Source: Psychrobacter immobilis (GTDB taxonomy: Bacteria > Pseudomonadota > Gammaproteobacteria > Pseudomonadales > Moraxellaceae). From it: a DNA stretch of 64,000 nt. Under the pieces are notes generated by a model. That model was given only the letters and a program-made list of their open reading frames with translations, ran no database searches and had not been told where the DNA came from. The position numbers and the translations under genes are program-made. Numbering within the stretch: position 1 is the stretch's first letter; the number at the start of each line of letters is the position of its first letter. Of the stretch, positions 38,001-47,035 are shown one piece after another. Location of the stretch: NCBI RefSeq assembly GCF_904846225.1, contig NZ_CAJGZJ010000014.1, positions 16,569-80,568 of the forward strand, given 5' to 3'.

Positions 38001-39941
38001 TCCTGCCCAAATTTGCTTTAGACTGTCTTCAAACTGACCGCGCACCACTTGCATGTTGACGGTATCGACATGTTCTAAAGTCAACTCATACTCTTGCATC
38101 CAAATAGGCTGCTCTGGTAAGTCAAACTCATAAGTCTGAGCAGAAATGACCGACACCCCGAAGTTTTCAAGGATTGGCAATACTTTGGACAAGATAACCG
38201 GTTGCTCACGACCATAAAGCTTAAGATGTAGCTGATTTCTTGCGTCACCTGTTGACTGATACAAATGCCAAATCATTGGCTGCTCTGTGGTCAGTACTGC
38301 TAAACGTTTGGTATCTTCAACGGCAGTACGAGCATCAAAACGCTCTTGGTAAGCGGCAGGAATATAGTTTAAGAAGCGACGATTTAACGCATTGGCTTGC
38401 TGCTCACCTACATTATCGAGCAACACTTTTTGATAGCTGTCATTCCACGATTGCATTAGTGCCGATAACTTGGCTTCAAGCGCTTCTGTATTGACGTCAT
38501 TTACTTGACCTGGCACTGTACGTACATGAACATGGACACGAGCGTGAGCAGATTCGTTGAACTCAGTCGTAAAGCCTGATGATGTCCCGCCATAAGCTTC
38601 TTTTAGGACGTTTTGTACTTTGATACGCAGCTCAGTATTGAACTTATCACGCGGAATATAGACCAAACATGAGACAAAACGCTGATAATGATCAATACGG
38701 CTGAACAGACGTAGACTCTTTTTGTCTTGTAATTGGCTGATACCAGAAACAATAGGATACAGCTCTTCTACGCTGGCTTGAAACAAATCATCGCGCGGTA
38801 AGGTATTAATCACGTGCATCAGCTTATGATGCGCGTGTCCATCACGTGGTAATTCTGCCATCTTCATAATTTTATTGGCTTTTTCACGCAATAGCGGTAT
38901 TTGCTGTACAGTAAGCTGATAAGCTTGTGATGTCAAAAGACCGATAAATCGATATTCACCAACCAGTTTGCCATTGTCATCAAACTTATGAATACCCAAA
39001 AAGTCCATATATACTGAGCGATGTATAGGCGATACACGGCTTGATTTAGAAAGCATCAATACTCGCGGTTCAGTCAATAGCTGCTTTAACATCTTAGGTA
39101 GCTGGGTAAAGCTTTCTGATAACTTATCTTGTTCAGCACCACGCAATAGACCAAGGCCACTATTACCAATGGCAAATAAATCTAAATCAGCAGGTTCAGC
39201 ATCGACTTCAACAGCTTGGCCTCCTTCTAAACGGTATTCGCGGTAACCCAAAAATATAAAATGATCGTCCAATATCCAATCTAAGAAATTTTGTATTTCT
39301 TGCTGCGAATAAAATACTTCTGGTAATGGCTTTTTGGATAGCTCAATTTGAATATCAGTGAGCTTGGCACGCATCTCTTTCCAATCACCGACGACAGTAT
39401 CTAGCGTATCGATTTTGGTTAACAGCATTTTTTGTAGTGCTTCCAAGTTTTCAGAATCTTGGTAAGCAATTTCGCAATGAATCAAAGACAAATGAGAGAT
39501 CGCACTTTCATCTGCGCCTTTAATATTTGTGATTTGTCCGTCATCATTGCGCTCGACGCTAATAATAATATTATAAGTACGATGAACGTCGATACCTTCT
39601 GCTTCAAGACTCATCAAAATAGTATCGACTAAGAATGGTCTGTCATAAGCAACAATCTGGATGACAGTATGTGAGCTATGAAAATGCTGCTCTTCTGCCA
39701 TTGGATTTAGCACAGTCAGTTGTGGCTTACTACCATCATAGGCTTTGAGTAGCGTAAAATGATGTAATGCCATACCTGCCAAGTCAGTATTGCTGATGTT
39801 TTCAGCGGTCTCTTGGTATAATGGTTCATAATAACTATGAATAAAGTGGTCAAATAATGATTTATCTTTTTGTACATAACTGGTAGCAATATCGCTTATC
39901 TGGCTTATGCGCTCTTTTGCGATACCGAGAGAGTTTGGCAT
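35094..39941 (-). CDS. gdhB: NAD-specific glutamate dehydrogenase, large (about 180 kDa) type
   Basis: This 1615-residue enzyme oxidatively deaminates glutamate to 2-oxoglutarate with NAD, linking amino-acid catabolism to the TCA cycle. It belongs to the large GDH class first described in Streptomyces and Pseudomonas. The catalytic domain is central: [20 protein letters not shown] (about residue 814) carries the substrate site, and [14 protein letters not shown] (about 850) follows, with an NAD fold beyond ([19 protein letters not shown]). The long N-terminal part contains ACT-like regulatory regions, and the C-terminal part is helical. AAGGA lies unusually close (one base) to the ATG, yet no better start was found. 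The gene is monocistronic. Confidence 0.95.
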   Translation of the reverse strand: [1615 protein letters not shown]

Positions 39942-40393
39942 GTCCTTCGTCCTTTTTTACAGGTTTGGTTTAGCATTTATTGGTGTTTATTAATTCGTAT
40001 TATTACTGGCATCGTATGAATACATATAATATTACTCATAATGCGAAGCAGTATATCCATTTACGCAAATTATTCTATTTTTTCTTACTTTTTTTAAGTT
40101 TTTCTCCTTTTTTTACCCTTATATCGTAAGAATATGAGCAATTAGGATTTAATACTATTAATCTAGTGAAGTGTAACGCACATAAGGCGCGAGCTAAAGC
40201 CTACAACATCATTTCATGAATCAGCAACATGCCGATAACATTTATTAATGAGACAAATGTTTATTTATTGGTGATTAATTGCTGGCAAGTGGATACTCGT
40301 GGTAATCGGTACAGATTTTTTGTTAGAATATACGCCTGTATTTAAGAGTGTATGACTCACTCATTATTAACTTTAATGCTAAGGGTAAGACGT
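39942..40393. other. Divergent region between the glutamate dehydrogenase gene and purD
   Basis: This 452-bp, very A/T-rich stretch must contain both promoters. A possible -10 TAGAAT for purD lies at 40324-40329. The purD frame is open back to 40352 but without a ribosome binding site. No structured RNA such as a purine riboswitch was recognised. Confidence 0.45.
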
Positions 40394-41737
40394 ATGATGA
40401 ATATTTTGGTGATTGGTTCAGGTGGTCGTGAACACGCACTAGCTTGGCAATGTGCAAAAGATGAGAATGTAAAAAATATCTACGTCGCGCCTGGTAATGC
40501 TGGTACTGCCCTTGAATCTAAATGCCAAAACGTCGTATTGGAATCTACCGACGCTAATGAGCATAGTGCGGTCATAGCGTTTTGCCAAAATAATGCTATT
40601 GATATGGTCATTGTTGGACCTGAAGCACCTTTAGTCACTGGTATCGTTGATGCTTGCCGTGATGCTGGTATCAAAGCTTGGGGGCCGACGGCGTACTGTG
40701 CACAATTAGAAGGTTCAAAGACCTTTGCCAAAGAATTCATGGCACAGAACAATATTCCAACAGCCGCTTACCAAGGTTTTACGGACGCAGACGCTGCCAA
40801 AGCCTATATTAATGAGCAAGGTGCACCAATCGTTATCAAAGCAGATGGGCTTGCCGCTGGTAAAGGCGTCATCGTTGCAGAAACTATCGAGCAAGCACAT
40901 GAAGCAATCGATGACATGCTTGCGGACAATAAATTTGGTGATGCTGGTAGCCGTGTAGTGATTGAGCAGTTTTTGCAAGGTGAAGAAGCCAGCTTTATTT
41001 GTATGGTCGATGGTGAAAATATTTTACCCATGGCAACCAGTCAGGATCATAAACGCGCTTTTGAAGGTGATACAGGACCGAACACAGGCGGCATGGGTGC
41101 TTACTCTCCTGCGCCAGTCGTTACTCAAGATGTTCATAACAAGGTAATGGCACAGGTCATTCAGCCAGTGGTTGATGCGATGAAAAATGTAGGCCACCCT
41201 TATACTGGATTTTTATATGCAGGTTTGATGATTGATCAAGCAGGCGACCCTTATGTCATCGAATTTAACTGCCGCTTTGGTGATCCAGAGACACAGCCTA
41301 TTTTGATGCGTTTGCAATCCTCAATGGTAGATTTGGTGGCAAAAGGGCTGGCAGGTCAGTTACCGAGTAAGGCTAAATGGGATACCCGCCCTGCTCTTGG
41401 TATTGTCGTCGCTTCAAAGGGTTATCCTGAGACATCTTCAAAAGGTGACGTGATTGCTGGCTTGCCTGAGCTTGATGTCAATAACAATGGCATGGTTAAA
41501 GTCTTTCATGCTGGCACCGCGTTTTCTGATGACAATGTCGTAGATAACGGAAAAGAAAATGGTGAAAAGGAAGTGATCACTAACGGTGGACGTGTGCTAT
41601 GTGTGACTGCTCTAGCAGATAGCATTTCTGATGCTCAACAAGCGGCACTAGCAGTAACAGGCGCAATCAGTTTTGACGGGGCGCAATATCGTCGTGACAT
41701 AGGTCACCATGCTATCAGCCGTGAAAAATCTCAATAA
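40394..41737 (+). CDS. purD: Phosphoribosylamine-glycine ligase (GAR synthetase)
   Basis: This ATP-grasp ligase catalyses the second step of de novo purine synthesis, joining glycine to phosphoribosylamine. It begins MMNILVIGSGGREHALAWQ, and shows GPEAPLVTGIVD, the ATP-binding VIKADGLAAGKGV, the glycine/ATP site GDTGPNTGGMGAYSPAP and the metal-binding FNCRFGDPETQ. The start was set at the first of two ATGs (40394), eight bases after AAGGG. An insertion of about 15 Asn/Lys/Glu-rich residues (DNGKENGEKEVI) interrupts the C-terminal domain relative to typical 430-residue enzymes. It has its own terminator. Confidence 0.96.
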   Translation: MMNILVIGSGGREHALAWQCAKDENVKNIYVAPGNAGTALESKCQNVVLESTDANEHSAVIAFCQNNAIDMVIVGPEAPLVTGIVDACRDAGIKAWGPTAYCAQLEGSKTFAKEFMAQNNIPTAAYQGFTDADAAKAYINEQGAPIVIKADGLAAGKGVIVAETIEQAHEAIDDMLADNKFGDAGSRVVIEQFLQGEEASFICMVDGENILPMATSQDHKRAFEGDTGPNTGGMGAYSPAPVVTQDVHNKVMAQVIQPVVDAMKNVGHPYTGFLYAGLMIDQAGDPYVIEFNCRFGDPETQPILMRLQSSMVDLVAKGLAGQLPSKAKWDTRPALGIVVASKGYPETSSKGDVIAGLPELDVNNNGMVKVFHAGTAFSDDNVVDNGKENGEKEVITNGGRVLCVTALADSISDAQQAALAVTGAISFDGAQYRRDIGHHAISREKSQ

Positions 41738-42041
41738 ACTATTGTGAATTAGGCGAAATAAATAAGCAGTTTGTCTCTCTATATGCCTCATTAACTTTCG
41801 TCTTACATTATTTGACCTAGCATGATGCTAGGTCTTATTTTTACTATCACTTTGCGATATTTCAAATATAGCAATACTTACCATCATATTACTTCTTACA
41901 AAGTAACTGCTATTAGCCAGCGAAGGCCCATCAACCAAATGGGCTTTATATGATACAATTTTGTACCTGTACATCGTATCTCCCTTGTATTGTAGGTCTC
42001 GAACCCACACATCAATACCAACTGGATGAATGATTATATTT
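41738..42041 (+). other. Intergenic region between purD and the ABC1-kinase gene
   Basis: The gap contains the purD terminator (41814-41842). A minus-strand frame crosses it into the kinase gene, but it lacks codon character and a ribosome binding site. Nothing else was recognised. Confidence 0.5.
41814..41842 (+). terminator. Terminator of purD
   Basis: The perfect inverted repeat GACCTAGC / GCTAGGTC (41814-41821 and 41827-41834) has a five-base loop and is followed by TTATTTTT. Confidence 0.85.
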
Positions 42042-43436
42042 ATGGCAAATGATACGTCTAAACCTTTTAATAATAAGCAATCAATCGATAACTTAAAAAC
42101 CTCAGGGTTTGAGCGCCGAATGTCGATTGCCAAAACCTCCCTGAATATTGGTCGTCGTTGGGCGGGTAATAGTGTGTCTGGCATGTTCTTAAATAAAGAA
42201 GCACGCACAGCGCGTAATCAGGTGTTTATGGAAACACAAGCAAATTATCTTGCATCAGAACTTGGTAAGTTAAAAGGTTCAGTCGTAAAGATTGGTCAAA
42301 TGCTGGCGATTTATGGCGAGCATATCTTGCCACCTGAGATCACACGTGCTCTACAAACATTAAATGATGACACCGCCACATTATCATGGCCAACGATAGA
42401 ACTAACGCTACAAAAGTTGTTGGGAGAAAAGCTAAATGAGCTTGACGTCGATCCTGTTCCTATTGGAACAGCTTCACTTGCTCAAGTACACCGCGCCACA
42501 GTCATTGCAACTGGCGAACAAGTAGTGTTAAAAATTCAATATCCTGGCGTGGCAGATGCTATTAACTCAGATCTTGCTCTATTTAAACAGTTATTGAAAG
42601 TGAGCAATATCGTTCCGCAAACCCGCTCGCTTGATGCATGGTTTGAAGAGATACGCGACCTACTTCATCACGAAGTCGATTATGAAGCAGAAGCCGCGAC
42701 CACTGAACGTTTTTATGAGCGTTTAAGTAACGATCCGCGTTATGTCGTTCCTAAGATTAATCGGGACTATTCCAAAAAGCGTCTATTATGCATGTCCTAT
42801 GAGTCAGGCATTACCGTTATTTCTGAGGCGTTACAACTATTACCTCAAGAGCGCCGTAACGCTATCGGTCAAGCCGCCATTGAAATCATGATGCAAGAGA
42901 TTTTTGTGTGGGGTGAGATGCAGACTGACCCAAATTTTGGTAACTATTTAGTTCGTATCAATGACAATGAAGATGGTATCGATAAATTGGTCTTATTAGA
43001 TTTTGGTGCTATTCGTCAGTTCGATACTAACCTATTGACTATTGCTCACGGTTTATTGAAAGCTGGCTATCGCCATGACCATCAAGCAATGATGCAAGCA
43101 ATGACTGGCTATGACTTCTTCGATAGCATGAGTGATAAAGTACGTTTTGATATTGCCTCGTTGTTCTTATTGGCTACTGAACCTTTCAGCGATCCTGCCA
43201 TTAACCCTGACATCCCAGCTAATTGCCTAGATGAAAGCAAACGCTATATTTGGGCAAACAGTAAACTGCACTCACGTCTCTCAACCGTGGCAACACGTGC
43301 GATGCAATCTTTCGAATTTAATCTTCCACCAAAAGAATTTATGTTCATCAGTCGCAAGTTTATTGGTGCTTATACGTTTCTTACAGTATTAGATTCATAT
43401 ACTGATTCTAATAAGCTAGTAAAACCTTATTTATAA
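42042..43436 (+). CDS. ABC1/AarF/UbiB-family atypical kinase
   Basis: This 464-residue protein belongs to the UbiB-like atypical kinases. It has the family's KxGQ motif (SVVKIGQMLAIYGE, about residue 83), an Ala-rich nucleotide loop (PIGTASLAQVHRA), the Lys in EQVVLKIQYPG (about 163), and the metal-site VLLDFGAIRQF. There is no C-terminal membrane anchor, so it is unlike ubiquinone-biosynthesis UbiB itself and closer to the soluble AarF-like group, whose targets are unknown. The frame opens four codons earlier (42030); the ATG at 42042 is equally possible. It is monocistronic with a terminator. Confidence 0.9.
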   Translation: MANDTSKPFNNKQSIDNLKTSGFERRMSIAKTSLNIGRRWAGNSVSGMFLNKEARTARNQVFMETQANYLASELGKLKGSVVKIGQMLAIYGEHILPPEITRALQTLNDDTATLSWPTIELTLQKLLGEKLNELDVDPVPIGTASLAQVHRATVIATGEQVVLKIQYPGVADAINSDLALFKQLLKVSNIVPQTRSLDAWFEEIRDLLHHEVDYEAEAATTERFYERLSNDPRYVVPKINRDYSKKRLLCMSYESGITVISEALQLLPQERRNAIGQAAIEIMMQEIFVWGEMQTDPNFGNYLVRINDNEDGIDKLVLLDFGAIRQFDTNLLTIAHGLLKAGYRHDHQAMMQAMTGYDFFDSMSDKVRFDIASLFLLATEPFSDPAINPDIPANCLDESKRYIWANSKLHSRLSTVATRAMQSFEFNLPPKEFMFISRKFIGAYTFLTVLDSYTDSNKLVKPYL

Positions 43437-43719
43437 TGTAAATTAAGCTCTGATTTCTGGACCGTCACTTCTAGTGGCGGTTTTTTTTGTTTTCCAATTT
43501 TTTTGCTTAGGCTATTTTTTATTTAATGTTTATTTATAGGTTGATAATCCTATATTAAAATAAGGTCGTGTTCTAAAGCGTAAGTTGGCGCTAAAACTCA
43601 ATAAGAAATCCACGCTATGTTCTTTGACTCTACTAGATTTTTCAGTGCTTTAAGAACCGCTTAAATTCTAGTTAGTGTGCCTTTTGATATACTCTATAAA
43701 ATTTTACTTAGGCTATTTT
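43437..43719 (+). other. Gap between the kinase gene and the TrmB-like gene
   Basis: The gap holds the kinase terminator (43461-43489) and two direct copies of a 16-bp sequence 201 bp apart, the second overlapping the stop codon of the methyltransferase gene. Confidence 0.5.
43461..43489 (+). terminator. Terminator of the ABC1-kinase gene
   Basis: ACCGTCACT pairs with AGTGGCGGT (one G-U pair) across a three-base loop and is followed by T8. Confidence 0.88.
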
Positions 43720-43722
43720 TTA
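43506..43722. repeat. Pair of 16-bp direct repeats flanking 185 bp
   Basis: CTTAGGCTATTTTTTA occurs at 43506-43521 and again at 43707-43722, exactly 201 bp apart, with similar T-rich sequence on both sides. It may mark the ends of a small mobile element or a past duplication. Confidence 0.5.
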
Positions 43723-44388
43723 ATTTGTAGTGCCGACTCGCCAATCATCAAACCTTGTCTTGTATCCCTCTGGCTTTTGCATACTGAGCTCCCAGCATAT
43801 TTCTTGCCTCGCCAAATACTTCACTTCAAAGTGCGTACGTTGGCTGTCGTTTGGTACTTGATGCCGAGTATTTGGTAAACACCATACCTCAGTTGCTTGC
43901 TGCTCCGCATTGTTCATATACGTTTCGATATTGGTCACCATTATCACCTCCCCACCGACTTGTAAGCGTGATAGTAGAAATTCAAAAAAAGGCATGTTTA
44001 ACCATTGTTGATTGGGGTTATGTTGTTCGGGATTAGGGTAAAGGATGAAAATTTTAGCCACACTATTCGGTGCTATAGCATGAACAATCCAAGCAATTGC
44101 ATCAGCATGAATAGCCTCTAAATTCGCTGAGTCTTGTGAGGTCGCTAATTTAGCAAACGCTTCAAACTTATTACGTGTACGCTCAATAGCAATCAAATGC
44201 TTATCAGGGTTTTGTAATGCAAAGCTAAGAGCGTGCTTCCCCTTCCCTGCACCAATCTCTACTATCAAAGGCATATTATCTTTATTTTCATCAATTATAT
44301 TTGGGAGGATAAAGTCACGCGGTGCCGAGAGCTTCTCTGGTTGAAATGCACGTGCTTGCTGGTGCGTAAGCTCAATATTGTCAGTCAT
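43720..44388 (-). CDS. TrmB-like SAM-dependent tRNA methyltransferase (divergent)
   Basis: This 222-residue class I methyltransferase resembles TrmB, which makes 7-methylguanosine at tRNA position 46. The SAM-binding motif I is VEIGAGKGKHALSFALQNPD, followed by LIAIERTRNKFEAF, LEAIHADAIAWI and IFILYPNPEQHN. In standard TrmB the last motif reads like FPDPWPKKRHHKRR, with basic residues for tRNA binding. Here it is YPNPEQHNPNQQW with few basic residues, and the closing motif also departs (THFEVKYLARQE). It may be a TrmB paralogue with another substrate, or a divergent true TrmB. It is monocistronic. Confidence 0.78.
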   Translation of the reverse strand: MTDNIELTHQQARAFQPEKLSAPRDFILPNIIDENKDNMPLIVEIGAGKGKHALSFALQNPDKHLIAIERTRNKFEAFAKLATSQDSANLEAIHADAIAWIVHAIAPNSVAKIFILYPNPEQHNPNQQWLNMPFFEFLLSRLQVGGEVIMVTNIETYMNNAEQQATEVWCLPNTRHQVPNDSQRTHFEVKYLARQEICWELSMQKPEGYKTRFDDWRVGTTN

Positions 44389-44590
44389 TTACTGCCCTTA
44401 AAGTATTTGTCTTTTGCCATTATTCGACCACATGCTATTATATAGCCAATCCACTTCAATAGTAATATAACGACAGCGAGTATGCATTTATCAATCGCAA
44501 TTTGCATAAGAGTGCAGCAAGCAGCACTGACTGCCATTTGCTAACGATACTAACCATACAAGTAACTTCAAGGATACTCTCACCCTTATT

Positions 44591-44782
44591 ATGACTGACT
44601 CTACTCCCAATACATCACCCAAGACTTATCCATGTCCACGTTGTGGCACTCAGACGGCGTGGCAGGACAATAAATATAAGCCATTTTGTAGTAGCCAATG
44701 CAAACTTATTGACTTAGGTGCATGGGCAAATGAAGACTACACTTTACCTGCGGAAACCACGCCTTTCTCTGACGAATTGTAA
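44591..44782 (+). CDS. yacG: DNA gyrase inhibitor / zinc-binding protein YacG
   Basis: This 63-residue zinc-ribbon protein has ligands Cys15 and Cys18 (CPRCG) and Cys33 and Cys37 (CSSQC), followed by the family's [14 protein letters not shown]. coli YacG binds GyrB and inhibits DNA gyrase. The gene lies 41 bp upstream of an aminotransferase gene on the same strand; in other gammaproteobacteria yacG is usually near coaE and pilD-type genes, which are absent here. The ATG is preceded by a weak site (AAGGATAC). Confidence 0.92.
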   Translation: MTDSTPNTSPKTYPCPRCGTQTAWQDNKYKPFCSSQCKLIDLGAWANEDYTLPAETTPFSDEL

Positions 44783-44823
44783 CCTGTACCTTTAATCAAT
44801 CCATTATACCAAGGATGTTTTAT

Positions 44824-46005
44824 ATGTCTGCTACTTACCTTATGCCCACTTATAATCGTCAACCAATCAGCTTTACGCGTGGTTCAGGCAGTTGGCTATA
44901 TACCAAAGATGATACGCCTTATTTAGATGCGCTGACTGGTATCGCAGTATGCGGACTCGGACATTGCCATCCACAGATAACCGACGCCATTCAACAGCAA
45001 GCAGCGACTTTGGTGCATACGAGTAATTTATTCGGTATCAATTGGCAGGAGCGTGCTGGAGAATTACTCTGTAATGCCGCCCAAATGGACAGCGTGTTTT
45101 TTGCTAATAGTGGTGCAGAAGCAAACGAAGCGGCGTTAAAACTTGCGCGCCTGTATGCATACAAGCAAGGCTTTAAACGTCCCAAAGTCATTGTCATGGA
45201 GCAATCATTTCACGGTCGTACGCTACTGTCATTATCTGCTACTGCCAACCCAAAAGCGCGTGAAGGCTTTTATACATTGGACGAAGACTTTATCCGTGTG
45301 CCGTTTGGAGACATTGCAGCGGTTAAACAAGTCGCTCAAGACCATGACGACATTTGTGCCATTTTTGTAGAGCCGATCCAAGGTGAAGGTGGTCTCAATA
45401 CAGCTGACAATGGTTTTACTTATCTTGAAGAACTACAGGCAGAATGTGAGGCTCATAACTGGCTATTTATGCTTGATGAGGTGCAGACAGGTAATGGACG
45501 CACGGGTAAATACTTTGCTTATCAGCATAGTAATGCCCGTCCTGATGTGTTGACGACGGCTAAAGGATTGGGTAACGGCTTTCCAGTTGGTGCCTGTATG
45601 GTACGCGGTCGTGCGAATGGTTTGTTTGGTGCTGGTAGTCATGGCTCTACTTATGGTGGTACGCCATTGGCCAGTCGCGTTGTGCATAGCGTATACGAGG
45701 TGCTCGCAAATAGTGACATCATGAACAATGCCGTCAGCGAAGGATTATTCATTCGAGAGACCGTAGTCGATGCATTAGGACAACATGGGGTTAGCAGCCG
45801 CGGTGCTGGAATGATGATTGGTATCTCATTACCAGAAAATATGGACTGTAGTCAACTGGTCGATCGGGCGCGTGATGAACAAAAAATGATTATCAACGTC
45901 ACTGGTGGTCATGTGATACGTTTGCTACCGCCGCTTAATATGAGCCGTGATGAGAGTACACAAGTGGCTGAGCGTTTAATTGATTTATTAAAGCCGTCTT
46001 TTTAA
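44824..46005 (+). CDS. argD: Acetylornithine-type aminotransferase (class III PLP enzyme)
   Basis: This 393-residue class III aminotransferase is most like ArgD, which converts N-acetylglutamate semialdehyde to N-acetylornithine in arginine synthesis and often also acts in lysine synthesis. It has the N-terminal YNRQPISFTRGSGSWL, GIAVCGLGHCHPQI and NSGAEANEAALKLARLY. The PLP site is formed by Asp in LDEVQTGNGRTGK and the Schiff-base Lys247 in TTAKGLGNGFPVG. The ATG at 44824 was chosen over one three codons earlier because AAGGA lies eight bases upstream. It ends at a terminator shared with a convergent LysR gene. Confidence 0.9.
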   Translation: MSATYLMPTYNRQPISFTRGSGSWLYTKDDTPYLDALTGIAVCGLGHCHPQITDAIQQQAATLVHTSNLFGINWQERAGELLCNAAQMDSVFFANSGAEANEAALKLARLYAYKQGFKRPKVIVMEQSFHGRTLLSLSATANPKAREGFYTLDEDFIRVPFGDIAAVKQVAQDHDDICAIFVEPIQGEGGLNTADNGFTYLEELQAECEAHNWLFMLDEVQTGNGRTGKYFAYQHSNARPDVLTTAKGLGNGFPVGACMVRGRANGLFGAGSHGSTYGGTPLASRVVHSVYEVLANSDIMNNAVSEGLFIRETVVDALGQHGVSSRGAGMMIGISLPENMDCSQLVDRARDEQKMIINVTGGHVIRLLPPLNMSRDESTQVAERLIDLLKPSF

Positions 46006-46037
46006 CGCAGATTTTAACAATCATTAGCCATTAAGCT

Positions 46038-46077
46038 TAAAAAAAGCCTATAGATATAAATTCTCTATAGGCTTTTT
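46038..46077. terminator. Bidirectional terminator between argD and the LysR gene
   Basis: AAAAAGCCTATAG (46041-46053) and CTATAGGCTTTTT (46065-46077) form a perfect 13-bp stem including A/T tracts. The tandem heptamer GATTACT follows immediately. Confidence 0.88.
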
Positions 46078-46079
46078 AC

Positions 46080-46101
46080 TGATTACTGATTACTGATTAC
46101 T
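46080..46101. repeat. Triple tandem heptamer GATTACT
   Basis: Three direct copies of GATTACT follow the terminator without interruption. It is a short microsatellite-like tract in the untranslated region, with no evident function. Confidence 0.7.
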
Positions 46102-46135
46102 GTTAAAAATCATTAGTCTGTAATCAAATCAACAT

Positions 46136-47035
46136 TTAATTGGCATGAAAATATTTTTTTAGAACTTCTAAGCAGCGAGTAATTTTAGCAGGCTGTTGGT
46201 CACGGTTCAAAGTCACTGCATAAAGCACAAAACTTGGTAATTGATAGCCAGTCAAGACTTCGATCAAATCACCACTTTCCAGTTCTTTTTTGATATCCAT
46301 CTCCATCATCCTAACCAGACCATGACCTTCTTTTGCCAAAGTAGTAGCCATAAATACGTTGTTGGTATAGATGCGTGAGTGCATTTTTGTGCGCGTTTTT
46401 TTACCCGTTTCTGTTTGAATCAAATCGATCTGATTGGCATCTTTCATGATTTCAATACAAATTAGTTGGTGATCAGCCAAATCTTTTGGCGTCTGCAATT
46501 TAGTGTTCTGACGTAGATATTGTGGCGAAGCGACCAGCATTTGACGTACATCGGTCAATGGATGACTGCTTAAATTAGAATCATTAATACTAGGGCTCAT
46601 ACGAATCGCGATATCAATGCGCTCATCAATCATATCGATATAGTGATTGTCGGCCAAATACGTAATACTAAGGTCATCATGAGCAGCCATCCATGTAGAC
46701 AGGGCTGGCAAAATATGATTAACGCCAAGCTCAGGTGTTGTCGCCACACGTAAGCTGCCCGCTAGCTCATCACGCAGCTGATTGACTCTAATCCTACCCT
46801 GTTCAGCCGCACTGACCACATCTTTTGCGGCTTCGTAAAAGCTCTCACCCGCTTCTGTTAAGCTCAGCTTACGAGTTGATCTATGTAATAGCACCACACC
46901 CAACTCATTTTCTAATGAGCGAATTTGCTGACTGACTGCACTGGTAGTAATACCAAGCTCACGAGCTGAACCACTAAAAGAACCATGTCCGACCACACTG
47001 GCGAACACGGCCATACCGCGTAAATTATCCAACAT
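46136..47035 (-). CDS. LysR-family transcriptional regulator
   Basis: This 299-residue LysR-type regulator has an N-terminal helix-turn-helix (GSFSGSARELGITTSAVSQQ, residues about 18-37, then LENELGVVLLHRSTRKLSLT) and a periplasmic-binding-like effector domain. It is in the CrgA/AaeR-like subgroup by its TPELGVNHILPALSTWM and DIAIRMSP stretches. It has no divergent neighbour gene: dnaX is upstream on the same strand, after a terminator. Its target and inducer cannot be read from context. Confidence 0.92.
   Translation of the reverse strand: MLDNLRGMAVFASVVGHGSFSGSARELGITTSAVSQQIRSLENELGVVLLHRSTRKLSLTEAGESFYEAAKDVVSAAEQGRIRVNQLRDELAGSLRVATTPELGVNHILPALSTWMAAHDDLSITYLADNHYIDMIDERIDIAIRMSPSINDSNLSSHPLTDVRQMLVASPQYLRQNTKLQTPKDLADHQLICIEIMKDANQIDLIQTETGKKTRTKMHSRIYTNNVFMATTLAKEGHGLVRMMEMDIKKELESGDLIEVLTGYQLPSFVLYAVTLNRDQQPAKITRCLEVLKKYFHAN

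Noticed and set aside
41828..42208. A 126-codon minus-strand frame overlapping the start of the ABC1-kinase gene
   Set aside because: It overlaps a well-supported gene by 167 bp, has no ribosome binding site and no recognisable protein pattern.
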